The position numbers were made by a program, and so were the translations under genes. The notes beneath the pieces are model-generated. The model had not been told where the DNA came from. It made no database searches and saw only the letters and a list, made by a program, of their open reading frames with translations. Source: Panulirus ornatus (Eukaryota > Arthropoda > Malacostraca > Decapoda > Palinuridae). From it: a stretch of 64,000 nucleotides of DNA. This document shows, one piece after another, positions 36,901 to 48,589 of the stretch (position 1 is the stretch's first letter; each line of letters begins with the position of its first letter). The stretch lies in the NCBI RefSeq assembly GCF_036320965.1, contig NC_092232.1, positions 51,499,982 to 51,563,981 on the forward strand, read 5' to 3'.

Positions 36901-39456
36901 AATCCACACATTACAAGATGAGGGCAAGTAGCGAAGGTCTGCATGCACCAACTTATTATAGAATCCTACATGAGGCAGCATGTGCATTGCATCACATGGC
37001 TATTTGCTCACTACTTCACATGCTCCCACAAGGCCTCATGTGCATCAATTGCACTGTATAGTCCACATGCTACTACACTGGTTGCAAGAGCTTCACACAT
37101 CCAATCTGGTAAATGACATACTTGTGTTTTTCTCACAAAACCAGGAGAATGGTAGAAATATTCATCGCATAATAACGAAAGGTTTAGGTTTGTAAATCAC
37201 ATACAAATATACAGTCTTAAAATAGTGACTAATGCACACATATGTACATCATTCTCATACACTAAATAATAAACATCAAAAAGAAAAAGGATATTGGTCC
37301 ACGGGATGGCAACAATATGTCTATTAGCATCAAATTCTGACAGCACATAATCCTACAAAACTGATATCTGTTAGGACGGAAGTAGGTCAATAATGTCAGT
37401 CCAACAGCAGTTGCAGACTGGGCAAGGGCATGCCTAAACCAAGCAAAGCGCCACAATCACAATCAAGTGTTTAGCAAAGGGTGAGTGAAGGCTAGCACTT
37501 CCTCACCAGAAATACTAAGTGGTTCTAACCCTTTCATTTCAAGCAGATATATCTAAAGCTTGCAGCAGACCACAAGAGAGAATGATCTTCAGTTTCTTGC
37601 TATGACCTAAAGAGTCAAAAAGAGAAATTTCAAATGATAAAAGTGCATAAATGAGAGCCATTTTATAGTAATGGAGAAAAAAGAGGTACAGTAAACTACT
37701 CCAAAGCCAAGAAATCTCACCTCTAAATATGACTTGAGTATGCATTTTACTGACTGACATCACATCACCTCATCAATGAGCAAAGTAATAACATATTTTT
37801 TCTCCAATCTGAACATTCAACTAATTACTCAATCCACAGTTACTAGCACCTTCAGTACCTTTTCCTATCTTTTTATGCATAACTGAGCAGTCATCATCAA
37901 AATACTGTTTACAGATCACTAAAAAAGATATCTTTGACAATATAATCATCTAATCCCTTAAAAGTGAGGAAGTCCCTGTGATACAGCGCTGGTGGCTGAT
38001 TCATGTGAGAAACTGCAGAAGCTGGTGACTGAGTTTGGTAAAGTGAGTGAAAGAAGAAAGTTAAGAGTAAATGTGAATAAGAGCAAGGTTATTAGGTACA
38101 GTAGGGTTGAGGGTCAAGTCAATTGGGAGGTAAGTTTGAATGGAGAAAAACTGGAGGAAGTAAAGTGTTTTAGATATCTGGAAGTGGATCTGGCAGCAGA
38201 TGGAACCATGGAAGTGGAAGTGAATCATAGGGTGGGGGAGGGGGCGAAAATCCTGGGAGCCTTGAAGAATGTGTGGAAGTCGAGAACATTATCTCAGAAA
38301 GCAAAAATGGCTATGTCTGAAGGAATAGTGGTTCCAACAATGTTGAATGATTGCGAGGCATGGGCTATGGATAGAGTTGTGCGCAGGAGGGTGGATGTGC
38401 TGGAAATGAGATGTTTGAGGACAATATGTGGTGTGAGGTGGCTTGATCAAGTAAGTAATGTAAGGGTAAGAGAGATGTGTGGAAATAAAAAGAGCATGGT
38501 TGAGAGAGCAGAAGAGGGTGTTTTGAAATGGTTTGGTCACATGGAGAGAATGAGTGAGGAAAGATTGACCAATAGGATATATGTGTCGGAGGTGGAGGGA
38601 ATGAGAAGTGGGAGACCAAATTGGAGGTGGAAAGATGGAGTGAAAAAGATTTTGAGTGATAGGGGCCTGAACATGCAGGAGGGTGAAAGGCGGGCAAGGA
38701 ATAGAGTAAATTGGATCGATGTGGTATACCGGGGTCGACGTGCTGTCAATGGATTGAATCAGGGCATGTGAAGCGTCTGGGGTAAACCATGGAAAGTTCT
38801 GTGGGGCCTGGATGTGGAAAGGGAGCTGTGGTTTCGGGCATTATTACATAACAGCTAGAGACTGAGTGTGAACGAATGGGGCCTTTGTTGTCTTTTCCTA
38901 GCGCTACCTCGCACACATGAGGGGGAGGGGGATGTTATTCCATGTGTGGCGAGGTGGCGATGGGAATATAAAAGGCAGACAGTATGAATTATGTACATGT
39001 GTATATATGTATATGTCTGTGTGTGTATATATATGTGTACATTGAGATGTATAGGTATGTATATTTGCGTGTGTGGACGTGTATGTATATACATGTGTAT
39101 GGAGGTGGGTTGGGCCATTTCTTTCGTCTGTTTCCTTGCGCTACCTCACAAACGCGGGAGACAGCGACAAAGCAAAATAAATAAATAAATATAATAAACA
39201 TAACACAAAGCTAAGCATATCAATGTTTAAGGAAGCTGAATTTTGTAAAACTGTACATAAGAGAAAAGGATTAGCAATACCTTGCTTTAAGGATGAGTTT
39301 ATGTGCAGCTATGTGAGTCTCTTCACGACCAACAACAAAAATGATATCTGCCGAGTCTTTGTCTTCCAGTAAGTGCTGAAGATCCTCCAGGAGCCTTGAT
39401 ACTCCAACTAAAGACTTATCTGAGAAGTGAAGACCACCTCCTACACGGGTCCCCAT
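27786..39456 (-). CDS. BTB-BACK-TLDc domain protein, nine exons, complete
   Basis: Seen: nine minus-strand exons join in phase: 39456-39281, 35971-35821, 35337-35172, 34523-34390, 32839-32680, 31733-31552, 30816-30664, 28702-28524, 27969-27786. They total 1,485 nt, giving 494 residues plus a TGA stop. All introns are GT-AG. Residues about 25-140 are a BTB/POZ fold (core ADIIFVVG, then AAHKLILKAR, ending in YIYTGK). Residues about 145-265 are a BACK helical region (FLNLSREALIRLISSDN, then VWRGVLNWAK). Residues about 319-494 are a TLDc domain (WRLVYRAS, DAFHRHCDG, GGFSDVPW, CGPIFGAGADLFIA, final VIDYEIFTP). Family knowledge: BTB-BACK proteins dimerise and often act as Cullin-3 adaptors; TLDc domains occur in OXR1/NCOA7-type oxidative-stress and V-ATPase-linked proteins. 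Inference: a cytosolic adaptor; substrate unknown. I see no signal peptide, membrane helix or Kelch repeats. The gene is not recognised by name. Confidence 0.9.
28524..28702 (-). CDS. BTB-BACK-TLDc gene, coding exon 8
   Basis: Found by reading the strand directly. It encodes residues 375-433: GQHGEICGGFSDVPWG, then ASDKAFLFTLVNN and KMFAICYHP. The glycine-rich GGFSDVPW segment is typical of TLDc domains. The acceptor is CCAAAATAG with a poor pyrimidine tract; the donor GTAAGT is strong. Phase 2 at the end. Confidence 0.87.
28830..29465. repeat. Degenerate AAGACAAG-type tandem repeat in an intron
   Basis: Words such as CTGTGTTAAGACAAG and GGGAAATGGACTCTG recur about every 30-40 bp with much divergence, in the intron between exons 7 and 8 of the BTB-BACK-TLDc gene. 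Confidence 0.6.
30664..30816 (-). CDS. BTB-BACK-TLDc gene, coding exon 7
   Basis: Encodes residues 324-374 of the TLDc domain: WRLVYRASTHGYSADAF, HRHCDG and APTYTIVM, matching the first strands of TLDc domains. Acceptor TTTCTTTACAG; the donor ATG followed by GTTAGC is weaker than the others but keeps the frame. Phase 0 at both ends. Confidence 0.9.
31552..31733 (-). CDS. BTB-BACK-TLDc gene, coding exon 6
   Basis: Encodes residues 264-323: the end of BACK (DSQVFAEEVEPTG), a charged linker, and the start of the TLDc region (LKLFAGSQILIN). Acceptor AAATTTCAG, donor GTAAGT. It ends in phase 0. Confidence 0.9.
32340..32530 (+). repeat. Interspersed repeat family B, copy 2
   Basis: A shorter, more diverged copy of the 24,935 repeat (TCTATATCTCTGACACCAAT, CACTTCTTAGCCTTTGATGC), lying in an intron of the BTB-BACK-TLDc gene between exons 5 and 6. 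Confidence 0.55.
32680..32839 (-). CDS. BTB-BACK-TLDc gene, coding exon 5
   Basis: Too broken by introns to show as a long reading frame, but clear once spliced. It encodes residues 210-262: LALEEEDVWRGVLNWAKYG, followed by a helix ending INHVRLLLI, as in the middle of BACK domains. Acceptor TTCTGTAG, donor GTAAGC, phase 1 at the end. Confidence 0.88.
34390..34523 (-). CDS. BTB-BACK-TLDc gene, coding exon 4
   Basis: Encodes residues 166-209, the first BACK helices: FVDRCVAYIGENA, then FLNLSREALIRLISSDN. Acceptor TGTTTTTAG with a pyrimidine tract, consensus donor GTGAGT. It ends in phase 0 and joins exon 5 to complete the BACK motif. Confidence 0.9.
35172..35337 (-). CDS. BTB-BACK-TLDc gene, coding exon 3
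   Basis: Encodes residues 110-164 and one base of codon 165: the BTB-BACK linker, with GLEELCQHCEDHIA resembling the helix that follows the BTB core in BTB-BACK proteins. Acceptor TTTATTAG, donor GAG followed by GTATGT, phase 1 at the end. Confidence 0.88.
35821..35971 (-). CDS. BTB-BACK-TLDc gene, coding exon 2
   Basis: Encodes the second half of the BTB domain (residues 60-109): CKSFVEASGGE at the start and INYIYTGK at the end, the classical close of a BTB fold. Acceptor TTGCCAG, donor AAG followed by GTAATT. It starts with one base completing codon 59 and ends in phase 0. Confidence 0.9.
36400..36625 (+). mobile_element. SINE-like repeat, older copy
   Basis: Same order of segments as the copy at 62,600 (GGGGAGAAAGAATACT, ATAGAAAGCAACTAAGAGG, TAAATCATCCCTTCC, CTACCTCGCTTACAC) with many substitutions. 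Lies in intron 1 of the BTB-BACK-TLDc gene. Confidence 0.6.
37979..39195 (+). mobile_element. 5'-truncated LINE with an open 259-residue RT C-terminal frame
   Basis: A plus-strand ORF (37992-38771) follows a start that reads (D)DTALVADSCEKL, just after the YADD catalytic box of a reverse transcriptase, which itself is missing. It continues through KCFRYLEVDLAADG, EAWAMDRV, RCLRTICGVRW and VLKWFGHMERM, the thumb and post-RT region of non-LTR retrotransposons. The 3' UTR has a (GTATAT)-rich part and ends with the CGCTACCTC tail and AAATAAATAAAT. It lies in intron 1 of the BTB gene, on the opposite strand. It cannot be autonomous. Confidence 0.85.
39281..39456 (-). CDS. BTB-BACK-TLDc gene, coding exon 1
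   Basis: Encodes residues 1-58 and two bases of codon 59. The ATG at 39456 lies one base inside an exon that follows an acceptor ending TTTACAG, so the leader must be in an upstream exon. It carries the first half of the BTB fold (ADIIFVVG and AAHKLILKAR). The donor is AAG followed by GTATTG. It is separated from exon 2 by a 3.3 kb intron that contains a SINE and a LINE fragment. Confidence 0.88.
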
Positions 39457-39459
39457 GCT

Positions 39460-41270
39460 GTAAATACATATATCATTGGTCCTAAAACATACATGAAATC
39501 ATAAAGATAATCACAATAGCAGTAATAACTATAATAATGATAAGAGTAAATAATATGAAAACATTAATAAAAAACAATGTTAACGATAATGATAATAATG
39601 ATAAAATAATAATAATCTTTTTCCATATACTTATTTGCCATTTCTCCTAATAGCCGCATAATGCCAGGAGGAAACATAGAACGGCTTTATCATACATCTA
39701 CAGTATATACATAAGTAGGGAAATTTTGACGATAACATCAACATCTATACAAACTCTGTTATACCTCCAACCCCAATGCCTGTAGAGCAATTCAACATGA
39801 AACGTCCTGTTAATGACTTCAGGACCCATACAGCTCCCCTCCCATACTCCACCTCAGAACTAGCTTTGAAGTTGTGGAAGGTAATCACAGTTTGTAAACC
39901 TATGGGTGGAGATGCTACCCCAGGCACCTTATACATATTCATTTGGGTAAAGTGGTTGAAGAGTTGATATCAAATGGTAATGTACCAGTTTTGGGAGACC
40001 ATATGAATAACTTCAAGGATTTGGCTGAAATATATACACCAAAGGACTCCAGCCCTTTTTCTACCTTACATACCGTACTTATCTAACACTAGTCTCTCAG
40101 AAGCTACAATCCATCTCTCCCAAATCTTGAAGGCCAATTGTCAATTACATGGACTAGCAAGTCACTTGCTTGCTATAGAATGAAATATCAACTTTATAAA
40201 GTGATCACAGCACACGGTCAAATCAACAGAATAAGAAAGACATACGAACCAGGAACACATTTCACTGGGCAAAAAACGATATTTCTCCAGCTTTCTATAT
40301 AATAAACTCATATCAGCTCCTTAAAGAAAATAAATAATTAGGATATATCAACATTTAAGAGCTATTTTCTTAACATGAAATCGTCGCTTGAAAAAAATGT
40401 ACACATTTTCTTATGTACCCATCACATCACGCCCCTTTTCTCACAAAGATTCATGATTAAAAAGCAAAGTCTCACACCATCAATATCCTCTGTGAAGAGA
40501 TAATAAAAGTTACCTGTAATGTAGTTTATGATATGAAAACTAAAGAGCTGTACAGCCTTCCAAGTTCCACCAGTAAGCAGAGAGCGGAGATCAGTGGTGT
40601 ACCCGCACGATCGGGGACGCGTTACCTGGACGTAAACAAACAGCTATATAGACGAAATGACCAGCCACTCTGTCAAAATAGGATTCAGTCGTCCAAATAT
40701 CTATACTTGGTAGGATTCGGTCGCAGAATGTCCCTCTTAAGAGTGTTTCTATCTAAGGATCTCTGCTAGCTTGAGAATGACATGTTTGACGTAACAGTGG
40801 ACAGACACATTGCTCTAGTTCAAGTTAGGAGCACAGCAAGAAGAGGAGCGATAGGAATTTAATGATCGCCGTCACTGAGCATCCGAGAGAGATTTTAGTT
40901 TTAAGCATTTGTTTTGAATGTAAAAATGAAGTGACCACCCACACAGATTCCATTTTCCTATAAGTGTATTTAACAACTTAAAAGGTTCTGTAAGAGGAGC
41001 CCATAGGGGTTTTAGTTATGTATATGGGTGCATGATGTCTAATGGTATACCTAGATGTCAGAATTATCTGTATGGTAAAAAAAGAAGGATGGGAGTCAAA
41101 AACAAACGGCCTCATTTTACGAATGTATTTCTTTGATACATATATTCATGTTTAATGTTTCATCTATACCGAAAGTTATCATGTACAATGATTTTTGGAA
41201 TTTTTTTTTTCGAAAATGTGTTGCTTTCTACACAAAATGACCACTGCTCCAACATAAGTTATATTCGCAC
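39460..41270. other. 5' flank of the BTB-BACK-TLDc gene
   Basis: Between the first coding exon and the next repeats. Mostly AT-rich, with ATAATGATAA runs near 39,500-39,620 and a GC-richer stretch at 40,570-40,640 that may hold the promoter. No other gene seen. Confidence 0.4.
40514..40640 (-). promoter_or_regulatory. Possible 5' UTR exon and promoter area of the BTB-BACK-TLDc gene
   Basis: On the minus strand a donor ACAG followed by GTAACT lies at 40514/40513. It is preceded by more GC- and CpG-rich sequence (about 40,577-40,640) than its surroundings. The first coding exon needs an upstream leader because its ATG sits one base after an acceptor. The outer limit given here is arbitrary. 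No TATA box is clear. Confidence 0.3.
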
Positions 41271-41399
41271 CTGAATCTGCCACCAATGCCGTCATCAGCA
41301 AAGAGCAACTAACCAACATCCTAAGCCCTCTCATCCCAACAGACTGCATACTCGCCCCTCTCTCTGAATCTCACATTTACCTTCCTCGCCATCCCATCC

Positions 41400-42700
41400 A
41401 TAAACAAACTAAAAAAAAAACCATGGGGACTTCACACACACCTGCCTCAGACGAACCTTCACTCTCCTTCCACTCGCACACAAACCTTACACACCCTAGA
41501 TAAAACCCTACCATATGCTTTATCCAGATATATTAATGCCACCTATAAATCCGTCCGTTTCTTTAGGTATTTGTCTCATACATTCTTTCAAGTAAACACC
41601 CGATCCACACATTATCTAACACCTCTGAGACCAGTGTTCCTACACAATCTGATGCTCTCTACATGTCTTTCTCCTCTCAATCACTACTTTCCTCTACAAC
41701 TTACCATGGAAAACTCAACATACTTATGTTTTTGTATTTTGAACATTCACCCTTATCCCTCTTGCCTTTATACAGATGCACTATTCGTGCATTATGCCAA
41801 TCGTAAGGCACCTTACCATGATCCATACATACAGTGAAAATTCTAACCAGTCAACAAACACAGTCATCCCCTTTGTTAAGAAGTTTAACTGCAATACCAT
41901 CCACTCTAACCACCTTACCACAATTCATCTTATGTAAAGCTTTCACCTCCTTTTCTCTCTTCACCAAACCACTCTCCATGACTCTCACTTCACGTACCAC
42001 CTCGACCCAAATACCCTATATCTGTCATCCTATCATCATACACATTCAATAGTCCTTCAAAACACTCACTCACATCTCACTTCATCACTACCTGTTACCA
42101 CTTCTCCTTTTACCCCTTTTACTGTCATTGTTTTCTTGTGTAACGCACATATTAACCTTCCAAAACATTTTATTCTGCCTCTCACCCCAACACCTTTGTC
42201 TTGACCTTCCTACCCTTTCTCTTATACATCCCCTAATCATTTGTATTCCTTTCCTCTAAGTTCCACCCAAATGGTTCTCTTTTCTCTTTCACTAGCAACA
42301 TTATTTCTTCATTCCACCACTCCACTCATTACCCTTTCTAATCTGCCCACCTTCCACCTTTTGCATGCCACGTGCATCTCTCACACATGCCAGCACTGCT
42401 TCCCTAAATATCTCCCATTCCTCACACACTGCCCTAGTTTCATTTACACTTCTTTACCTTTTGCCACTCTACACTCAATCTTCCAGGTATTTCTTCACAC
42501 AAGTCTCTTCCAAGCTCACTTACTCTCTTCTCACTGATAATGTTTCCTCTTTTCTGAAAACCTCTACATACCTTTATCCTCACTTCCACAAGATAGTGAT
42601 CACACGACCCACCAGCTGCCCACTTGGAACATTTGTAACCAAAAGTCTCTTTTACATGACTATCAATAGATATTTACTCCAATAATATTCACTGACCATA
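41400..42700 (-). mobile_element. Antisense degraded LINE: linker and start of RT
   Basis: Minus strand reads VNETRAVCEEWEIFREAVL and RKGNEW (linker), then KGKRDKGECSKYKNISMLS and a later LDKAYGRV segment, which are the RT blocks preceding the catalytic YADD. Stops and frameshifts throughout. Plus-strand reading frames here are shadows, rich in Ser, Thr and His. Confidence 0.7.
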
Positions 42701-42969
42701 TTTCCTACTCACATACGTATACTTGTATATGTCCCTCTTATAAAACCAGATACTCCCAATCACCAGTCCTTCTTCAGCACCCATCTCCACAAATTGTTCA
42801 CTATTTCCATATGTAGCAATGTAATGTGATTGTTGCATGCTTCAGATCCTCAAACAATACATGAAATTTTCCTTTTCCTATCTATCTATATCTCTGATAC
42901 CCATTCCTTCTGGGAACTTACATCAAAGAGGTGGCCACAACAAAAGTCTCCACTTACCCCTGTCCTTCC

Positions 42970-43520
42970 ATGCCTACTTCATGAACACCATTCCATGCTT
43001 TCTCTCACCATTTCTCTCCCTCCAGTGCTTTTCTATTCTATTTTCCCATGTCACAGGTGCTCTTTCTCTCTCACTAAACCCTTTAATTGTATTGTCATAC
43101 TCACTCCTTGTAAACTCACCATCTTGCATTCTTTCCACAGGCCTAAACCATCTTGAAGTATTATGATTTGCCCACTTTACCACTGCACAATTCATTCCAT
43201 CTAGCTATATCACAAGCTCCTCTCAAATAGCGTATTTCCCCAGCCTGGATTCTTAGCCTCTGTGACTCATTTCATGTCCACGTATCAGCTGCATAGGTTT
43301 GTTTAAGAAAAATTATGCTGTCCCTTAATCCTTCCTCACTTCCATATATAGTTACACCTTTACCCTTATTCTGATGAGGGACCCAATGACTCTTCTATCC
43401 TGTACTGCTCTCTTCCTTCTCTCTCCTTCCATATTGCTAAACATACCCAAAGTAGCTCCTAAATACTTAAATTTCTTTATATTTGAGACATATGTTTCAA
43501 AACCTTAATAAGCTCTGCAG
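42970..43520 (-). mobile_element. Antisense LINE post-RT fragment
   Basis: Minus strand reads KKFKYLGATLG, then an open part (43195-42974) with VKWANHNTSRWFRPVERMQDG and PVTWENRIEKHW, resembling the C-terminal end of a LINE polyprotein. It differs from the 37,979 family, so it is probably a second LINE lineage. Its order relative to 41,400-42,700 shows two separate insertions. Confidence 0.6.
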
Positions 43521-46500
43521 TCTCATAATTGTACACATGAAAATCAACACAACACACCCTCATACATATATATCGAATGACAGATATTTGGGAATTTTCA
43601 GGTACAAGTACAGAATCTGTTGATGTTTACAGTTTTGCTATTTGTATGGTAAACTATCAGTCAATATTGTTATTTTCTGTCATGGTCTTGTCATTCACCA
43701 TGAAAATGTCGAGTCTTTGTGTGGAGATATGTAGAGACAGAGGGTGGTTACACCAAATATTAATAAAAGTGAATGCCTAATATTGTTTACCTTGCAATAA
43801 ATAAATATACTCTTATATTCAGTAAATGTATGATTCACAAATGTTAAGACTGAGTTCTGTCAACATATCATTTCATACATTCAATGCAACAAAAATACAT
43901 CCAACATGAACAGAATGGCACCCATGCACAGCTTTTAATCTACTTTCTCAATTATCCATTTCAATTTGGTATTTGGTTTCAGAAGTCCCCAATATTCTAT
44001 TAGGATTTCTTATTTCATAACATGAATTACAATCAAGGTATGTTAAAATGCTGTTATACTGTAATGCAAGCATTATTAAGACATATATGTTTCCAATTTT
44101 AAGTTGTTACACAACTTTATTATAATCCCTTGTTTTCATTTGCAATTATGTTAATATACCCACTTAGATAGCATGCTAAAGAAACTTGTATTATGGCAAA
44201 TGACAGGAAATGTCACTAGTAATCCATATCTCACTATATTTGGAAAGCAGGGCTACCAAGGTGTGTGTGGCAAGACCCTAGAACATGTCAAATGCCATAG
44301 TCCATTACGCCATATTGTCTGATTAAATAATTTCTTGATCGTGTACATTCAGCAAACTTATACCTCTTTAATAATCACTTTTGTTCCTCTTGCATTTACA
44401 CAATGGCTCTCTCTCCTTGTCTTTATATGTAACAAAATGCTGATTGGGTTAACAGTATCTAAACATTATTTAATTGTATACTTGCAAGCTTTACTGCTTG
44501 ATGTGTATTTATGATATTCCCTTCATACTATGTTTCAGGTTTTATCCAGTTCCTTTTCATGGTTGTTTTCATACAGTGCATTCTCTTTGTAGCTTTTTCT
44601 TATGATAAAGTGTCAGGATTAACTGACCTATCTTCTCAACTTTGTTAATTAGTTCAACCTGACAACCTCTTTACTTTTCCAGCCTGTCTTTTCTCCACTT
44701 CAATAAATGCTCCTTAGTAAGAAAATAAAATCAGCTTATACTGTACGAGCCATTTCATTGCAACAATTTTTTTGGGGGGAATGGTGTGTATCACATAACA
44801 GTTTCAGATGTTGGTTTTTCTTTGTATCCATTATAATACTAATAAAATAAGCTGAAGGAACCATGGTTTCATTTATTTAAAGTTCATCAGAGACTGAATA
44901 TTTCAATCCAAATAGGTTTATGGAGGAATACAAAGATGTACTCTTTTCTTTATTTCTTTACACAAAAGACATTATATAGGAGAGTATTTTCTTTATACAA
45001 AATATCGTCCAAATTAATACCATTCAAAACAATGTCATGCATGCAACACCTATACACAACAGAATTTACAATAATACTCCTGGTGCTATTGGCCTCTGTC
45101 TAGAGATATTAACACTCAATGAAGAACCTGTGCAGAGCCTCCAACACCTCACCCAACTGTGAGTGGGTTTGGAAAGCAGACAACAGTAACTGAGGCCTGA
45201 TAACCTATTGTGAAGCAGGTGACATTCTGCCAATTCCTAAAATGAATTTGAGAATAATGAAGATAACCAATATATAAATACCTCAACTGGTTCAAGTCAC
45301 GTTCAGTCACCAACCTTCACCTACTTAAGCAAATCTTCTCATGGAGATGGAGAAGCATACAGAATTTTACTTTTCTTTTTAAAAATAATCCTATCTCAGT
45401 CTTTGAGGAACCATAAAAAATGGGAAAGCCAACTTGGCAAACATCGGAAGACAATGAAAAATATGGCTTCTAGAAAAGTTTGCCAGGTGTAATAATTGTG
45501 TTTGCTCGTGCACTTCAAAAATGCTCTGCTGCTTTATTAATTAAATTCAGGTCCCAGTATCTAATCACAGAATTTGTTACACAAAATCAACACCCTGGAT
45601 CTATATAATCTATATTACATTTGTGCACATTCTCTGCAAAATCTACAATAAAATAACATAGAGGCCAATTCTATGAAACTTGTGTCACAAGAAGTGATAT
45701 AAGGATGAACGAACAGGTATGTACCAACTTGAATGGCCATAAGTTCAAAAATACTAGTGATTACTGTCTCCATCCTTAACATCACATCTTTCTCCCTTAA
45801 CAACACAGGAGGGTAAGTGGCTATCTAGGGAGTGGCTGCTGAGGCCATCGTTATCAGTAAACATTGGCTAGTGATTGCTGTGAACATTTCTTCAATAAAC
45901 TACTATAGACACTGGTGATACTACCTTCAAAAGTACTTGAGCTGTGTGTTAGTAAAACTATCAGACCATTTACTGTTCATATGCAAAAACTTGTGTCTGT
46001 TAAAACTATTTTCAGTATATCTAGTTAGTGACTGCTGGCAACAGTACCATCAGTGTACCTAAGTTAATGACCACTTGCAGCACTACCCGAAGTGTTTGTT
46101 CTTTACCAGGCCATAAGCCTCCTCAAGTGGGAGTTACATATCAGATGTAATGAAATTTCTAACAATTCCCAGAAAAAACAATTTACTATATCTTAAGTAT
46201 TTTAAAACCTGATATTTATAAATTCCAACATAAGCTCAACATGTAGTACAAAAAATATTTCTTAGTGCCTGTCAAATACAACATGAGGCTTACAGCATAT
46301 AAGAATATATACAAAATAGCACTTCATTTAATCAAGTGCTCACAATAATACTAATAATTAAACTGAAGACAGTATATATTGGCTATCACTTAGATTTTCA
46401 TTCTTAACCTAGAGTAGTGAGATCAGACAGACCCTTCTTATGACGGCATCTTGCACTTGACAACACCTCTCCTGTCCATACACTACCCGTGAACATCACA

Positions 46501-48199
46501 ACACTGGAGCTATGGTGAAACTAAGGTGTAGCTGTGGTTGTGGCCAAATTGAGCAGCAACGTAAGTGTGTCCGTTTATATGAACAGGAGCCAGGTATAGA
46601 GTTATGGATGGCCAGGGTGCTGGTTGTTAGCAAGATAAATGTGCTTGCTTTTACGCCAGCTTAGGTGCCGTCACCCAAAAATGAACACTGGGATAACAGT
46701 AAAGTTCTTTGCAAATGGAGGCTGGGTGTCCGTTTGAGGGGTAGGATTCCTTACAGTTTATGGACATAGAACTGAACACCACGATACTCCTCATATCCCA
46801 GGGCACAATCACACAATAATCACATGATAAAAATATAGTTATCTTTACACTGTGTGATTGTCGACTTAAAACAAATATTAACCACATTATATAATGCTTT
46901 ATGCTTACAAAAAAAATTATATCAAACATTTAAAGCATACCATATAGCTATGACAAACGCAGGTGAGGCATTTAATATATATATAAAACATATGAATTAC
47001 CATTTTTTATCTAAATACAGGGAATTTGAAGTTTTATAATAAAAAGAGAGTGAGAGCCTCAGCTACAATTTGCCATGGTATAATATAGACAGTTAATCCA
47101 TGCTACTGCAGCAACAGCCACAGGATCATGACACCCTCTACACTGAGATCACATGAACTACACTAGTAAGGGCATTCTCACTGCACCATACCGCACACCT
47201 CAAATTCACTGTCATGCAAATGCCAGATCTGTTACCTCATATTCTGGAATGAAGTAAAATTATACTGGGATGTCTGATTTCCTGTAATCATTTGTATACA
47301 GGAGGGGGCTCTTAACTGTGACACTCAAGAGCCCCCCACAACCATCAGTGCAGCTGCTGGTGAGAACACCTTTGCCAATTTCCAATTAAGCATAACTGAC
47401 TTTTGCTTCTGAAACACAGATATCTGATTGGTGAAATGCCTCTTATAATGGAATTTCAGCCAATAAGAATAAAGTATTTAAATAGAAGGACAGAAATTTG
47501 GCTTTACTCTTCTGGTCTTCCTGACATGGTTTAAGGACAGATGAAAGACATAACTGCGTCTGCTGAGATCACCCCAGAATTGGCAGGATAATAATGTGCT
47601 AGAGCTCATTCGGTCAAGCTTATTATTATCTAACAGACTACTTCTTTCTGAGCAAATTTAAACTTCTTAACCTATCACTTAAAATTTCTTTCCAATACAA
47701 AACATAATATGTTTCTCTATAAATGTTACAATATGTAACAACTATAAATTTCAGGAAGAGACCATATTTATAACAGTAGTAATTTACTATGAACATAGTT
47801 GCAGGAAGTAGGGAAGATTCAGGGTAAGAGTAGAAAAATAGTTTTAAATATATATATTTAGGTTATGAACAAAAACTAGCTTGTTCTATACACATTATTT
47901 GTGCTTTTGAAAGACTTACGACACGAGCACAAGGCGGTAGGTAAGGAGTTCCCACTCTTAAGCTACCTGAACGCCTTACTCACTCCTCCTCCGCTTTGAG
48001 CTTACTTGTTACTGAACCATGCTTGTATAAGACAAAATGTTTGTACAGTGTATTTTGTAGATTCGAAATTATATGCAATAATGCCAAAAATGGCACCCCT
48101 AGCAAACCTGCCAACCTTCCAAAGGCTGTTTACATGTAATCCAATGCTGAAAAAGTGTTTTCTGAAAAAGTACAATGACATGCACAAGTCTGACTCTAT
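43521..48199. other. Intergenic, no supported gene
   Basis: AT-rich DNA with frames below 100 residues on both strands and no domain. I cannot exclude noncoding transcripts. Confidence 0.45.
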
Positions 48200-48480
48200 C
48201 AATTTATCTCTATCTCTATAGAGATATATCTATCTCAGATGCCCAATGCCTTAGGGAACTTCCTCAAGGGGGTGGCCACAGCAAAGGAGTCTCCATACCT
48301 GGTGAAATCCAGTGCCACTTCTTAGCCTTTACTACCTCACCCTTAACAGGCCACTGGCAGAGGTCCACTCTAGCGCAGTGTTTTTAGAGGCTCCTACCCA
48401 ATGTTTCTACTTCTACCTAATGTTCCAACCTATTACTTCTACCTAATGTACCTACCTATCACATCTAATGCTACAATTCT
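48200..48480 (+). repeat. Interspersed repeat family B, copy 3
   Basis: Same segments as at 24,935 (CTCAAGGGGGTGGCCACAGC, CCCTTAACAGGCCACTGGCA, then CTACCTAATGT repeats). It sits just before the LINE copy at 48,590, as copy 1 sits before the LINE copy at 25,530. Confidence 0.6.
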
Positions 48481-48589
48481 GATTTTCACAAAATAATGCA
48501 GACAACTTTCTCAGGTATTTTTCCTTATTTTCACCAAGTGAAGTTCTTATCAAAATCAACCATATTTATATGCTAAGTAATATACCTTA

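Noticed and set aside
41571..43166. Plus-strand frames rich in Ser, Thr, Leu and His
   Set aside because: Shadows of antisense LINE coding sequence.
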